Shown: positions 37,061 through 48,875, numbered from the stretch's first letter. The stretch is 64,000 bases of DNA from Torreya grandis (GCA_037957365.1 JARHVA010001471.1:1432501-1496500), one strand, 5' to 3'. The notes: generated by a model not told the origin, from the sequence alone. A program made the numbers and translations.

Positions 37061-38520
37061 TTAAAGAAGGATCAAGTTCACCTTTGGTTTTAACTTAAGC
37101 TCATCCCTTGCTTTCGCACCACATTAATCTCCCTATTTTAGGGGCAATCGATTAAAACTGAATCATGTGATTATTCATCATAGTCATAGCCTAATCTTGA
37201 ATAATGGGTACCATGGCTCTACCCATGGCATGATTCTCATGGTATATTTTTCCCCTCTCCCAGGGTGGATTACCATGATCATTGTCACCTAAACCTCTTT
37301 ACACCTAATTAACCTTTTTGTGTTTTTAGTTTTGCCTTCATAAAGGTGAACCCTTAATCCTATATAAGCATGTCTATGTTAAGAAAAATCAAATGATCAA
37401 AAATCAAAATCTGAACCAATAGCAAGCATGGGTCATTCTTAGCATTCGTAAATTGCTCCCTTAAAGGATAGTTACATAAGCATACTAAAATTGTGTATAT
37501 ATAAGGTACACTGCTCCATTGAAGGACAACTATCACAAATCCTTGAACTAAGCAAATAAACTTAGACTGCTCCCATGAAGGATGGATGATTAAAGCATTT
37601 TTCAAAAGCACAATAATTTCTTAGAAGGTTTCTACATCGATCAGCTTCCTATATACAGCAACAAATCAAAAGACCCATTTTTAAAATCACAACAAAAGCA
37701 AACTAATATTGAAAGTCATAATCATCTCTCACACAACAAAATAGAATAGAAGTCATAACCAGCTTTCACAAGTAGACCTCCCACATTGATCAGTCTACAC
37801 ATTTTATGATGTAAACTTATTTATATTGACTTTTTGGAAACATATAGAAGAGGCATGATAACCTCATAAGAAGGTTCCATTTTCATCCATCTTCCCTTTA
37901 TACACTATAAGCAAGGGATTTTGAGCTTACTTGACATTATGTGGTCAAGACACATTTTTAACCACCTAACAAATACTAATGCGAAGAATTCAAAGGGCTT
38001 ATGTTCATTAAGCCAATCCAACTTCAGTTTTATTCTAGTCCTTGTCAAAAAAAAATCATCATCCCCTCTTCTTATCCTGTTGTGACTAGTTGATATTTTC
38101 ATTATGGTGTTTTTCTTTCGATTATATTATTTATTCACCCATCTAATTTTTTTGATTAACTTACCTCATGTGGTTTACCCTAAACCAAATTAACAACAAA
38201 ACATATGCACATGTGTCATAAGCAACAACATAATCATACTCACAACCATAACAAGCATAATAAAACCATAGCATATATGAGCAATAAAATAAACAACCAT
38301 TTTTACATATGTCTAAATCTAAATAATGAATCATATACTCATCAAAATTTAGCATGTCAAAAAGCATACTTGTAAATAAAAACCATCTCATACCTAGCTA
38401 GCTAAGTCTACATCAATGTCTAGCATCCACAACATAAGCATAATCCATAAGCAATATAACATCACATCATAAGCATTAAACATCAATGCAAATCATATAC
38501 CATGAGCATAAACAATAAAC
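37061..38520 (+). other. Element A non-coding interior, 3' of integrase
   Basis: No recognised domain on either strand. Repeated phrases (AAGGAT, CATAAGCA) give a low-complexity look. Confidence 0.5.
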
Positions 38521-38527
38521 AAAGATC

Positions 38528-38576
38528 ATGTGTGTGTGTGTGTGCGTGTGTGTGTGTGTGTGCGTGTGTGTGTGTT

Positions 38577-38648
<72 letters not shown>
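38528..38648. repeat. Inverted dinucleotide microsatellite (TG)n followed by (CA)n
   Basis: About 47 bases of TG/CG repeat (38,528-38,574) are followed, after TTCT, by about 70 bases of pure CA repeat. The two halves are reverse complements, so the tract can fold into a long hairpin. A 72-codon frame through it is an artefact. Confidence 0.97.
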
Positions 38649-38652
<4 letters not shown>

Positions 38653-38800
38653 TATAAATCATGAGTCAAATAACATCATAATGTGTACAAACTGGTATAC
38701 AAGTCTCTCTCTCTCAAAATGTACATCTCACCACATCAGCTTATAAGCTGAGATCAAAATGATATATAGTAATATATGATATGTATGAACTATGTCATGT

Positions 38801-40500
38801 TTATACCCTGAGGGTACCATTGTCTCCTAGTGTACCACTAGGTCCCAGTACCTATCCACCTATAGTACTGGTTTGCCCACCTACAGATGCCACCCACTAC
38901 CTTGGTGTTGCCACACTAGCACTAACTGACAAGCTCATTCTGTACTCACCCCAATAGGGATCATTAGGACACCGCCTCAAAACTATAGCCTCATAATATC
39001 ATAGCTCCTCCACTCTAGCTAGGTATCATTCCATGGGTATGGTACCCAGTGGTCCTATATGTGCCGCTACTCCTCCTCCTCTCTACCTTAAAGAGTCCCT
39101 CTCCTATGTAACCGAGACTATTGAAAGCCTTGCCTGGTCCTTGTCACCTATAAGAGTAGCAACCTGACCCTATAGAACAACCACCTAACCCAATAGTGCC
39201 ATGAACTGTGCCTATGTGGTGGCTAATTCTACTCCTACCTGAGCATCTAGGGCACCCCCTTGTACTTGTGCCCTTTGGCCCCCTCTCCTAGCTGGTTCCA
39301 CATTTATAGGCCCCCTTTCACCATTATCACCACTAATATCTGCTACCTTATATAATGCCTAATGTCATGCTATGTACCCATCTATAAAGGCAACATCATC
39401 TATTTGTAACCTAGCTAAAAGCTCCTCATGATCTAGCAATATCGAAATGGGATGTGGTTTTGGAAATAAGATCTTTGAGTCCTCATGCATGTACCTAGGA
39501 AATATACTTGTAATAACTTATATAAGGATGAAATACCTCTGCACCCTATCAAATGGGATAAACTCCACCTCTCCATCCATCCATCCAAGAATCCACCTGT
39601 AACTTTATAAGGAGAACATTTGCCTCCTAGATCTAAGCCATACTAGAAACTAGACATAGGGCCTCTAGACAATATTACCAATCACTAGTGCACCCCTAAA
39701 CCAATCCACATCATATGAACCTCCCCCTGCACCAAAAGTGGTGAAGTCAGATCTCCACCTCATGAAACCAACTAACAACTCAATCTTCATGTATTTTTCC
39801 CATGTTAATCCCACTGACCTCAGCACCCATATGTCCTCATAGGCCTAGTAATGAAGAACTAGGCTGACACTAATACCATACCTCCTATGGGCCCTGAACC
39901 CCCATAACTCCCTGTATATCTACACCAAGAGAAGAGGTACCAAAATAAATACAGTCCACCCTAGTAGTATCTCAACTAGAAACCCTAGTAGCAAATATGG
40001 GAACCTCCTACTAATCGAGTTGGGAAAAGCAAAGCATGAGATGGCCATCATAAGCATGGTCATCAAATTCTGCTCATCCCATACCCTCTCATATAATGTG
40101 ATATAACTGAACCCATAACATGCCATCTGACCCGATCACTGTCATCTACATATAATAGCTCAATGTGATCCTCCCATTCTTCTCACTCTATGTGATAGAT
40201 TGGATTACCCTATAGTAAAAGTCATGTGATCCTAAATACATCCTTGAGTAAGATCATCATCTCACTAGTCAGTAGTAAAAAGGTGTTCAAAATTGGATCC
40301 CATCTTTCGATAAGAGCTATGATCATGGATGCATCCTAAGGCACATGATGATAATGGCTCATTTCTCCCAGTGTAACATCCTTCATATGGGCCTAATCGA
40401 CTGGGGTCATCCCTTGGTGTACCTCTATGAAGATGCATGACACTTGGTCATGTGTTTGTATCTTCTCTCATGCCTGTATGCAATCCATAACAATAAAATT
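38801..40500 (-). pseudogene. Antisense plant-mobile-domain (PMD) protein carried by element A
   Basis: Read on the minus strand, opposite to gag-pol, from about 40,480. The N-terminal part reads EVHQGMTPVD, HMKDVTLGEMSHYHHV, then ALIERWDPILNTFLLLTSEM and LLKDVFRI (40,330-40,240). This matches the hallmark PMD segment (ALIERW-P-TNTFHLP-GEMT-TLEDV) of the MAIN/MAIL protein family. Further pieces follow, including an open frame at 40,126-39,920 in another phase, then FHPYISYYKYIS near 39,520 and an Arg/Gly-rich then Ala/Ser-rich C-terminal half, with a likely stop at 38,801. Stops and frameshifts are numerous. PMD proteins act in silencing and genome stability in Arabidopsis, and PMD sequences are known in plant transposons. 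Its place, antisense between integrase and 3' LTR, recalls the antisense gene of Grande-type elements. Confidence 0.75.
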
Positions 40501-42144
40501 AAAAACTTATATTATTATAGCCTATTTTATTACACACCTTTAACCTACCAGTTGATCGCTTGTTTGAATCCTTCCCACCTGAACCTCACATTCTACCCCA
40601 CCAAATCTCTCACCTAACTCACCTGTCAACCCATACCATACCTTTCAATGCTTGTTATACCTTAAAAACTATAAATATTTTTAAAAATGCCTATTTTTAA
40701 GCTAAGCAACTGTTGATGGTTAGGTTGACCATCGATGGTTGGGCATCTATATTTACCTAGATGTTGATTATTGACAGTTGAACTCAACGATCGACGATCA
40801 TTGTGGGTGTTCTACTAGTAGAACACCCAAAACCTTAATTACCCAAGAAACCCCCAAACTAACTCAATCTTTCCTAAATTCTAACCTAATACCTACCCCT
40901 GCCCTAGTTCACCTACCTTGCCCTGTCAATTTCAAATTTTACTAGCAAAATTCACCCAAAACCTACCTAGGGCAAAAACCTAAAACCCACCCCAGAAGAA
41001 CAACTAACAAATCAATTACACCAATACTTGCCAAATCAAACTAATCTAATAATTTGAATAGCATCCTCTACCTCATTTTGTGATTGCCAACATGATGTCA
41101 GCCATAGACTTGCCCATCCTCATTCATGTTTGCATGCTCCATACATCCTCCCTGATCCTCTGGGTCCACTTTATCCAACTAACTTCTCACCTCTAAGCAA
41201 TCATCGTCATCGCTATTTTTGGTCTCAATATGAAAAAATCTAGAGTTCCAAAGTCCAAACAATAAAAGTTAAAATGAGTTAAAAGTAACTTGATTTTCAC
41301 TTTTAACTACTAGACTTTTAGGGTTTTCACCCTGACCATCGATGGTTAGGGTGACCATCGATGGTTACCATTGAGTACCCTGACCATCAATGGTTAGGTA
41401 ACTCACTTTTTTTCTCTTACCTTGAGAAATCATTTTAAAGAAAAATCAAATCAAAATATCCACCCTATAAACTACCTTCTCCACCCACCTCGACCACCTT
41501 GTCACCTCATCATTGGTCCACTTTGGCCCAACTAACACACATTTTATGATGACTTTTACCTGGTCCTTTAACCACAACAATAACATTTCCACGATTGACC
41601 ACTTTTTGAACTTACACCACCTTAAATTTACCTAACCCACTTGTGTCTTCTCAAGAGCACTTCCTACCTCAGATACCACAATACTTGACCCTTTTGTGTT
41701 TTCATCAAGAGCACTTCCTGCCTTGGATACCCACTAAAACACTTACATTATCTAGGATACTTGTATTTGTGAGTATACCCAACCACCACACCTAATTGTG
41801 GTCACACAGTGCACTTATCACTTATCCTTCTAGCATTAACCTTTATTTTTATCAGCTATAGTAACCTAGTCTATATGTGATCTTGGCTATCGCACTTTTT
41901 ATTGCACTTTATGTGCTTGTTTTTACTTCAGTGCCCAACCTATCACCTACCTTCATGACATTCACCCTCATCATCATCTACCATATCAAACCTATAACCA
42001 ATTTTTTTTAGCTCATCAACTCTTGGTTTGAGGGGGGACACCTCCTCCCATACTTGGGGCAACCAGACCTTTGACTAGTAATCCATTTTTGTTTTACAGA
42101 TTGTTGATTCAAATATGCATAACAAAAAGGGGAAAAATATAAAC
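40501..42144 (-). other. Element A interior upstream of the antisense PMD gene; LTR-like palindrome clusters
   Basis: AT-rich, Pro/Thr-like on the plus strand but without a frame. Two clusters of CCATCGATGG-type palindromes (40,708-40,800 and 41,334-41,399) sit upstream of the antisense gene and copy the motif found in the LTRs. The polypurine tract AAAAAGGGGAAAAA lies at 42,123-42,137, a few bases before the 3' LTR. Confidence 0.6.
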
Positions 42145-42806
42145 ACTGTAAATCCATGCACCATGATTTCAAATGTTGAAATTACTTAGGACCCCTTGGG
42201 ACCCATGTGACCCTTCAACACCTAACCGAGCCTAACCTGTGGTCAGTTTTAAAAAATGCCTTAACCTAGCTTTTACCCACTTTTTACCTTCACCCTCAAC
42301 CATCGATGGTTAGGATGACCACCAATAGTCACCTTGACCATAGATGGTTAGGGTGCACCTCCTTGACCACCAACATGCAAACCATCTGCCTTAATTTTAT
42401 AAAAATAGCTCATTTAAATCCATGTATGAGCCATTGCATGCATGAGTTATAATTAAAAGGCCCAATTAAAATCTTGTTGTAACTCTCTTGCTTTATCTAT
42501 AAGAAGAGAGGAGTGGGGAGGTGAAATCTATTTGTAATTATTGATAAAATCTTGTGCATATAGAGTTCTTTTGTTTTATAGGTCAATCACCATCAGTAAT
42601 CTAGCGATCTAGCCATCACATCAGAGAGCTAACTTATCGCAGCCATTCCACGAAAGTGTCAAGTATCGTTACTTTGTCAAAATCACATCAAAATCCACTA
42701 ATAGGCCAAACCACCTCAATCAACCACCCAATCAACCTTCTACAAGATAAGTATTTATTTTTAAATATTTAATTACTTTATTTAGGATCATACTCAGCCC
42801 AAAACA
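42145..42806 (+). repeat. 3' LTR of element A, first part
   Basis: Corresponds to 22,677-23,330 of the 5' LTR. Broken at 42,806 by insertion of element B and continued at 60,447. Confidence 0.93.
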
Positions 42807-43063
42807 TGTTGTTCCCAACATCAACTATGCTCATTTTTGGAACAACCTCTACGAAACTTGTCTATTTCATGTTTTTCACTCTAAGTTCATCTTTCGAGAC
42901 AAGTTTCTCTTGGTCTCAGTTTTAGTCAAATGACATCCTTGAAAAATTTGCGACCTTCCCTGGTTGCGATTTTGCCAAGAAATGCAAAATTCGTTGAGGT
43001 CTCAAAGTGATCAGAACAAAAATGGAGCTTTTCAAGGAGTCAGTTTTTAAGTTTTTGTTTTCA

Positions 43064-43279
43064 TGTAAGGTCGGTAAAAATTACCGCCATTGCATATATT
43101 TTTATTTTTCATGTAATGGCATAAATTTTATCCGCCCTTACATCCTTTCATGCAGGAGTGGCAAAAATTTCTTCCCTTGCATTTTTTTAGATGTGTTCCA
43201 TGCAGGAGTGGCGATTTTCACCGCCCCTGCATTTTCTTCCACCTCACATACAGAGTTGGCAATTTTTTCCACCCCTGCA
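43064..43279. repeat. Array 1: five 31-nt imperfect palindromes
   Basis: Units at 43,064-43,094, 43,112-43,142, 43,151-43,181, 43,201-43,231 and 43,249-43,279, each exactly 31 nt. Left arm TGYARKGGYGGC, centre of A and T, right arm GCCGCCCYTGCA (with mismatches). Pitch mostly 48-50 bp. All five recur in the 3' LTR. Confidence 0.93.
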
Positions 43280-43663
43280 TGATCTCATTTTTTGCACGTG
43301 GCATTTATGGATTTGTGTGATGAGTGGTTGGAATTGGTTTGGACCTTATAAACCCGATTTGAACCTCATTTGGATCATTTCAAGTTATCTGCTCCTCCCT
43401 ATAACAATTCGACTGTGTGAACAAGTGGGATTGCAATTTTTCTGACTTCAAGTGTAGGATCTTGATTTTATCAAGTTAGTTTTGTGTTCTTCTTTTTTTT
43501 ATTTTTAGGTTTTTATTTTGTTCTCTCTCTCTTTTTTCTTTAAGCTATAGTTTTCCTCTTTCCTCCTATATAGTTTGTGTATTTCTTCTTTTTTCTTCTC
43601 CCTCTCCTCCTTGTTAGGTGGCAAGACCAAAAATCCCAAAATATCCAAAATATATTTAATTGG

Positions 43664-43929
43664 TGTAATGGTGGCAATTTTCATCGCCTTTGCACAAACT
43701 AATTAAACTAGTGTAATAGCAATGAAAATCACCGCCTTTACACAATCTTTTGCCATTTGTGCAAGGGCTGCAATTTTCACCGCCCGTACACAAAGTTTTC
43801 CTCCACGTGCATAGGTAGCAAAAATTTCTGCCCATGCATGACCTTCATATGTAGAGGTGGCAAAAATTGTCACCTATGCACAATGACTTTCCCTCACATG
43901 CAAGGGTGGCAATTTTTGTCACCCCTGCA
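43664..43929. repeat. Array 2: six 31-nt imperfect palindromes
   Basis: Units at 43,664-43,694, 43,712-43,742, 43,760-43,790, 43,808-43,838, 43,850-43,880 and 43,899-43,929. Four successive starts are exactly 48 bp apart. Same arms as array 1; the centre is either AAAATT or AATTTT. The 384 bp between the arrays is pyrimidine-rich and lacks units. Confidence 0.93.
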
Positions 43930-44176
43930 TACATTTCCTTATATTTTCCTAACTTTGGGAAATTTTGAATTTTCAATTTTTTGAACATGCTTCCCTTTAA
44001 ATTTCTGACCTGCTCACGCCTTAGCCCTTTCAAGTGTATTCCCATGGTCATGATCATCAAACATGCAATTTTCTAAGATTGCTAATGTTTCCCCTAATTG
44101 CATGATCATGATTCTTGTTGCAGTTTCTCTCAAGGATCCCTCTTCATTGACATCCTTTCGACAAAAGCTCTTCTAA

Positions 44177-47100
44177 ATGACTGAGGTTTATCTAAAGAAT
44201 TCAAAGATAATGAAGTACAAATATCAAGGTGTTTTTCCAATCACCTCGATTTCCTTTAATGTCGATGAGATTAAGGATACAAAGATCAGGCACATGGATA
44301 TGGTTGAGTTCATGGAAAGAACCAAATCAAGCAATCCCAGCCATGAAATGAAGAAGATAATTGAGAGTAATATTCATCTCGTATCTTCTTTTCCTGTAGC
44401 GGCTCACCACACAAAGTTCATTCTCTAGTGTGCTCAATTCTACAATAAGGATACCAGGGTTGTGTTAGATGCTGGTGGTAATGTACTGATTAGACTAGAC
44501 CCTAAGTTCATTGACAAAGTATTCATGTGTCTTCTCGCTACTGAAGTATTAAAGCTTGACTTCATTGAAGCACAAAGGGAATATGATAAAGATCCTAAAA
44601 GAGCGAAAAAAGCGATCAATAATAGATGGCTCAAGACTCCAAGGGTGAACTTGTCAAGATGGCCACAAAGCTTTCCAAGGAGTGATTTTATAGAAGAAGT
44701 TGGTGACCTGATCACTCTTCTCAGCAGGGTAAGAGGTTTACCTTCTTCCTATCAATTTAATGAATGGATGTACCCCTTCGTTAAGATAATTATCTAAGGT
44801 AAACAAGTCATTTTCTAGGGAGACCAAATCAGCAATGCTCTACATGAGCAATTGATGAAGGTATCCACTACCTCCAAATTATACATGACTTCATACCTAG
44901 TATATATTGCAGCATCAATGAGAACCTTCCCAGGTTTAACATCAAAAAGAGATAGAAAAACAACCCCAGTGTATCAATATTACCCTCAGTTGATATTGAA
45001 GGGTTCTATCCATCATTTTAGGAGAGTGAATGATGCTTTCTTTGCAGTATTTTTGTGTCTATTTGATCCCCAATTAGAACAGAAAAGAGTATCAGACGAA
45101 GCCTGGATAACTGTGAATGACTTTGGATGTATGTTCTTGCAATTTCCTTCTTTCTCTTACCTGTAGGTTAGATTTTTCCAAGGTCATCTTTATATGCTCC
45201 CAAGATTCTCTTCAAACAGATTGGTCTTGATGGAGTTATGCAAGCAAATTATTGTTGTACACAATAAGCAGATGGAACTCAAGAAACCCAGTTTTAGGTT
45301 CTTGATTGAAATTGGCCAATTCTCAGTATTGACCACTGGAAAATCTAGAGTAATGGAGACTGAAATGCAACTCGTAACTATGAAGCATTTCAAAAAGAGA
45401 CCAAATTTTGACTACAGAGGTGTAAAGGAGATAATCAAGAGGAAGACCCTATTTCATGAGCCTATGATCGAAGATGTTTGGGTTGATTTGAGGACAGTAG
45501 AAGACATCAAAAAGATGGACTATAGTAGATTTTCTCTTGAGTAGATATAATATCTAGGACTCACTGATATCCCTACAAGTTTAGTGGATAACGAAGATTT
45601 GATCAATAATAGATACCATGCTGAATAGGTCGCCAATGCCCCTCTTCCCCTGATCTAATGGTCTCAGAAGGAGTTGACTTCCTTGAGGATAAGATTCAAA
45701 CCAATATTGGTAAACACTAATTATTGGTTAATGAATAAGGGAATCACTTTGAAAGAATTCATCATAGGATCAGAAGCCGAATATCAAGAAGAGACAAGAA
45801 TAAGATCAAAAAATAGATTGAAGAATAAAAGTGAAGTTCCTTCTCCTTCTAGGCCACATAAGTCTAAGATCATATTTTTAATGAAGAAATCAAAAGTTAT
45901 AGAAAAAGATCCAAAAACAACAGATATGGAGGTTGAGAAGCAAAGCACCAAAGAACCAACAGTAGAGCAAATAGAGACTGATGATAGGCCTGCAGATCAA
46001 CAGGAAAAGGAAACTCTATCTCCGTGAGAAGGTGTGCAGCCAGAAATAGAAATTTCCTCTTCCTCACCTAGCACACCTATTGTAACTCCACTTATTTCTC
46101 CAATAAGTGTTCCCTCTTTTAGAGCAGCCTCTCCTTCAAAAATTATTTTTAATGACCCCTAAAGCACTTCTGGAGGTATTCTTCATTCCTCTGGGTCAAT
46201 CCCCAGTTTGTCATCTCCATCTTTTGACATCAGAGATAGTTCTACTTTCGATCATTCAACAAAAGGTGTAGCTCTTACTGATACTTTGCCTATTATTTCC
46301 ACCATTGGTGCAAATGAGACTCTAGTAACGTCAACAATGGAGAATGCTCCTAATATAAGTACTTCTGCACTCCCACCTTGGTTGTTAAATTATATGCCCA
46401 AAAGGAAAAAATAAGCCATCTCTCCATATGACTTTAACTTCAATAAAATGGTGTCGGTAAAAGTTAAGACTCCCAAGAAGCCAAAGATTCTTTCAAAGAT
46501 TATTAGAGATAAGGGGCACAAATTTCTAAAAATAGCAAAACCTCCACAAGATGCAACTCTCAAAATTTTTGATATAAGCGACTACTCTATCTCTCGAGTT
46601 GAGTTAGGTAAGATAACTCACAAAAGTGATAAGAGTGATTTGAAATCAGCAATGAAAATTATGGTTCAAAAATTTGACAGGGAAAAAGAAATGAAGAATC
46701 ATTATAAAGTGATGGTGAAACCATTGACTGCAGTGATAAGGAGAATCACTTTTACTCTAGAAGTAGTAACTCCAGAGGCTATGTCCATAGACGATCCCGT
46801 GATTCAGAAAGTAGAAAGGACCTATCTCAAGGGAAAAGTACTTGAAGACTACTTGGACAAAATGCATGCACAAGGAATTTCCTTGTTCACAGAGTTTGAA
46901 AAAATAGGTAAAATGAGGAAAATGAGAGCAGAACTAGATGATCTTATCAATATCATTTCTCAGGATATTGAAAGCACAGATAAATATCTTGGCCAATAGA
47001 TGGATATGAAGAAGTTGAAAATAAGCACTCTAGTATCAATTAGTGTTATTACTGATAGAGACTCGTATATTGAAACTAAAGAAGTATTGATATATAGGAG

Positions 47101-47514
47101 TTGGGTGCTTAAGGAATTGATCAGTGACCTCAAATTTTTTAGGGATCTCAGTGAACAAAGTGATATCAGTCTGTTGCATAAGTTGGAGGAGCTACCTTGA
47201 AAACTTACTTCTCGAGACAACCAATTCATTTCGGCAGAAAAATGATTCAAAAATTTGGAGGTATGTTCCGAAAAGAATTTGAGGAGAAATCATTTTCAGT
47301 GGCCTCTGTAGATAATGTCTTGGATAATCAGTTAACTCTAGATAATACGAAAACTAGGTTAACTAGTCACGCAAAATCAGTCACAACAGTAAGAGACACC
47401 ACAGTCAAGGCTAAGGTGATTTTCAAGACTATTGTTATTCCAGACAGTATCGAGATACAGGTAGTTATTGCCATGTACGATGCTCATATGAAGAAGACTA
47501 GTGATAAAGATTGA
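44177..47514 (+). pseudogene. Long reading frame of unknown function in U3 of the 5' LTR of element B
   Basis: From ATG 44,177 a single phase runs to about 47,200; a one-base deletion near 47,225 shifts it to the last piece, ending TGA 47,514 (about 1,112 codons). Open pieces: 44,177-44,428, 44,462-44,797, 44,852-45,166, 45,194-45,544, 45,674-46,027, 46,208-46,414, 46,448-46,999. The N-terminal half (to residue ~500) looks globular (YKYQGVFPITS, WLKTPRVNLSRWP, GSIHHFRRVNDAFFAVFLCL). The middle (~500-750) is Lys/Glu then Ser/Pro/Thr-rich, and the C-terminal third is charged and coiled-coil-like (KMRKMRAELDDLINIIS). No known domain recognised. Most stops are at Gln codons that are intact in the other LTR, but three (45,656, 46,412, 46,997) are shared by both LTRs, so the parent copy already had them. 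Confidence 0.8.
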
Positions 47515-47703
47515 AACTGTTCTTCCATGCTTTATTTTCCATTTTTCAAAATGCACTTTGCAATTTACTTGGGACATTTGCACATGTACTTTTATCATGT
47601 GTAAATACATGTAAAAATATGGAAAGTCCAAAGTCAACAAAGACTCCCATCTTTGACTAGGTTAAAGTTTTTAAATCTTTTTTAAATCCTCAAGGCTTCT
47701 TCC

Positions 47704-47711
47704 TATAAATA
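47704..47711 (+). promoter_or_regulatory. LTR promoter TATA box, element B
   Basis: TATAAATA in the context CTTCCTATAAATAGAGAG, conserved in the other LTR at 59,611-59,618. It is the only strong TATA box in the 3' part of the LTR, about 830 bp before the LTR end. Confidence 0.75.
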
Positions 47712-48540
47712 GAGAGAGCCTCTTTTGTAATGGATGGATCTTTTTGTAATTGAAAGCAAAAAAATATACCCAAATTGAGATGCTTTTTGAGACTTTGAGC
47801 TCAGATTGTAACTCATATTTTCTTGAATGAATGAGAAATCAGGTTACTTTTCAGATATTGCGTTGGAATAACTTGTGTTATTTAGGAGATTGTTCTTACG
47901 TCCTTTTCCTAATAATATCTCATCTATTTGATTAAACAAGTAAAGTGTGTGGAAATTATCTAAAGATGTTCTGAAGTTAATTATGAAGACTTTGTGCCGC
48001 TATAATTACCTTTAGTTCATGTTTTTCATATTTTAGTGAGAAGGGTATTATAAAGGCTTTGAACTGCTTTTATCCTTTGGGATCTTATACTCTATTGTAG
48101 TTTTCAGTGGAGACTTTGAGCTGCACTTCATTCTATAGTTACATACGCTATAAATTAGTAAGGGAAGCAATGAAAGACTTTGTATTTTTTTGGGTTTCTC
48201 GTGGATCCAGTTACTACTTGGAAAGTTTTTTTACTATTTGCTAAACATCTTTTCTGAAAGAAGAGAAATGCCTTCAGTCATTACTCAGGATTTCTCCTTT
48301 GCTTTGTGAACATCATCTCTAAAAAAAAAGAGATGGATGGTGTGATCTCACCCCTGAGTCTATTTTCAGTTCATATTAATATATAAGAAGTTTATAGGGA
48401 ACCTCCCCTTGATGAGAGGAGAGATTTATCTCACTATGTTGTGGTAAACCTACACTTTTGTCGTATAAATCTCCTTGTGTTGTGGTCAATATACCCATTT
48501 TTTGGTCAGTTAGTTGATGATAAAATATTCACCTAATAGT

Positions 48541-48562
48541 TTTTGGTGACTCTATTGGGGAC
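48541..48562 (+). promoter_or_regulatory. Candidate primer-binding site of element B
   Basis: TTTTGGTGACTCTATTGGGG starts two bases after the 5' LTR. GGxGACTC-xx-TGGGGA sites follow many plant gypsy LTRs; the tRNA is not assigned here. Confidence 0.65.
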
Positions 48563-48875
48563 ACAAACGCGCACTTTGAAGCTTCAAGCTTCAAATTGAA
48601 GGATTTCCAGTCCTTTTTCATTTTACACTCTGGCAAATCCATCGTACACATGAAGCCAGAGAGCACAAGGTATTGTTGATCATGTATTTGAGTTGGTGCA
48701 ACAAAATAATTTTGAAATTTTGCCTCGACCATCCCGCCTTCAATGAACTAGGAGTTTCCATCCTACCAACGTCATATCTCCAATACCATATGAAGCTTCT
48801 AGTTTCAACACTAATAGAGTTTTGTCTATACTTACCCCACCAAGATTTTTTATCCCTCCATTTTATCGACATATC

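Larger units (their letters stand above)
42807..48538 (+). repeat. 5' LTR of element B
   Basis: Aligns along its whole length with 54,716-60,446; divergence varies from very low near the 3' end to roughly a tenth or more in parts of the coding region. TATA box TATAAATA at 47,704-47,711 places U3 at about 4.9 kb and R-U5 at about 0.8 kb. The palindrome arrays and the long reading frame both fall in U3. Confidence 0.95.

Noticed and set aside
38528..38746. Open frame of alternating Cys-Val and His-Thr residues
   Set aside because: Produced by translating the TG/CA microsatellite.
43064..43929. CRISPR-like array (31-nt repeats, about 17-nt spacers)
   Set aside because: The context is a plant LTR retrotransposon, spacers are too short, repeats vary widely, and each unit is itself a palindrome; there are no cas genes. 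It is an LTR repeat array.
47377..47640. Minus-strand frame repeated at 59,284-59,547
   Set aside because: Present twice only because it lies in the LTRs of element B; antisense to the U3 frame, no recognisable features.
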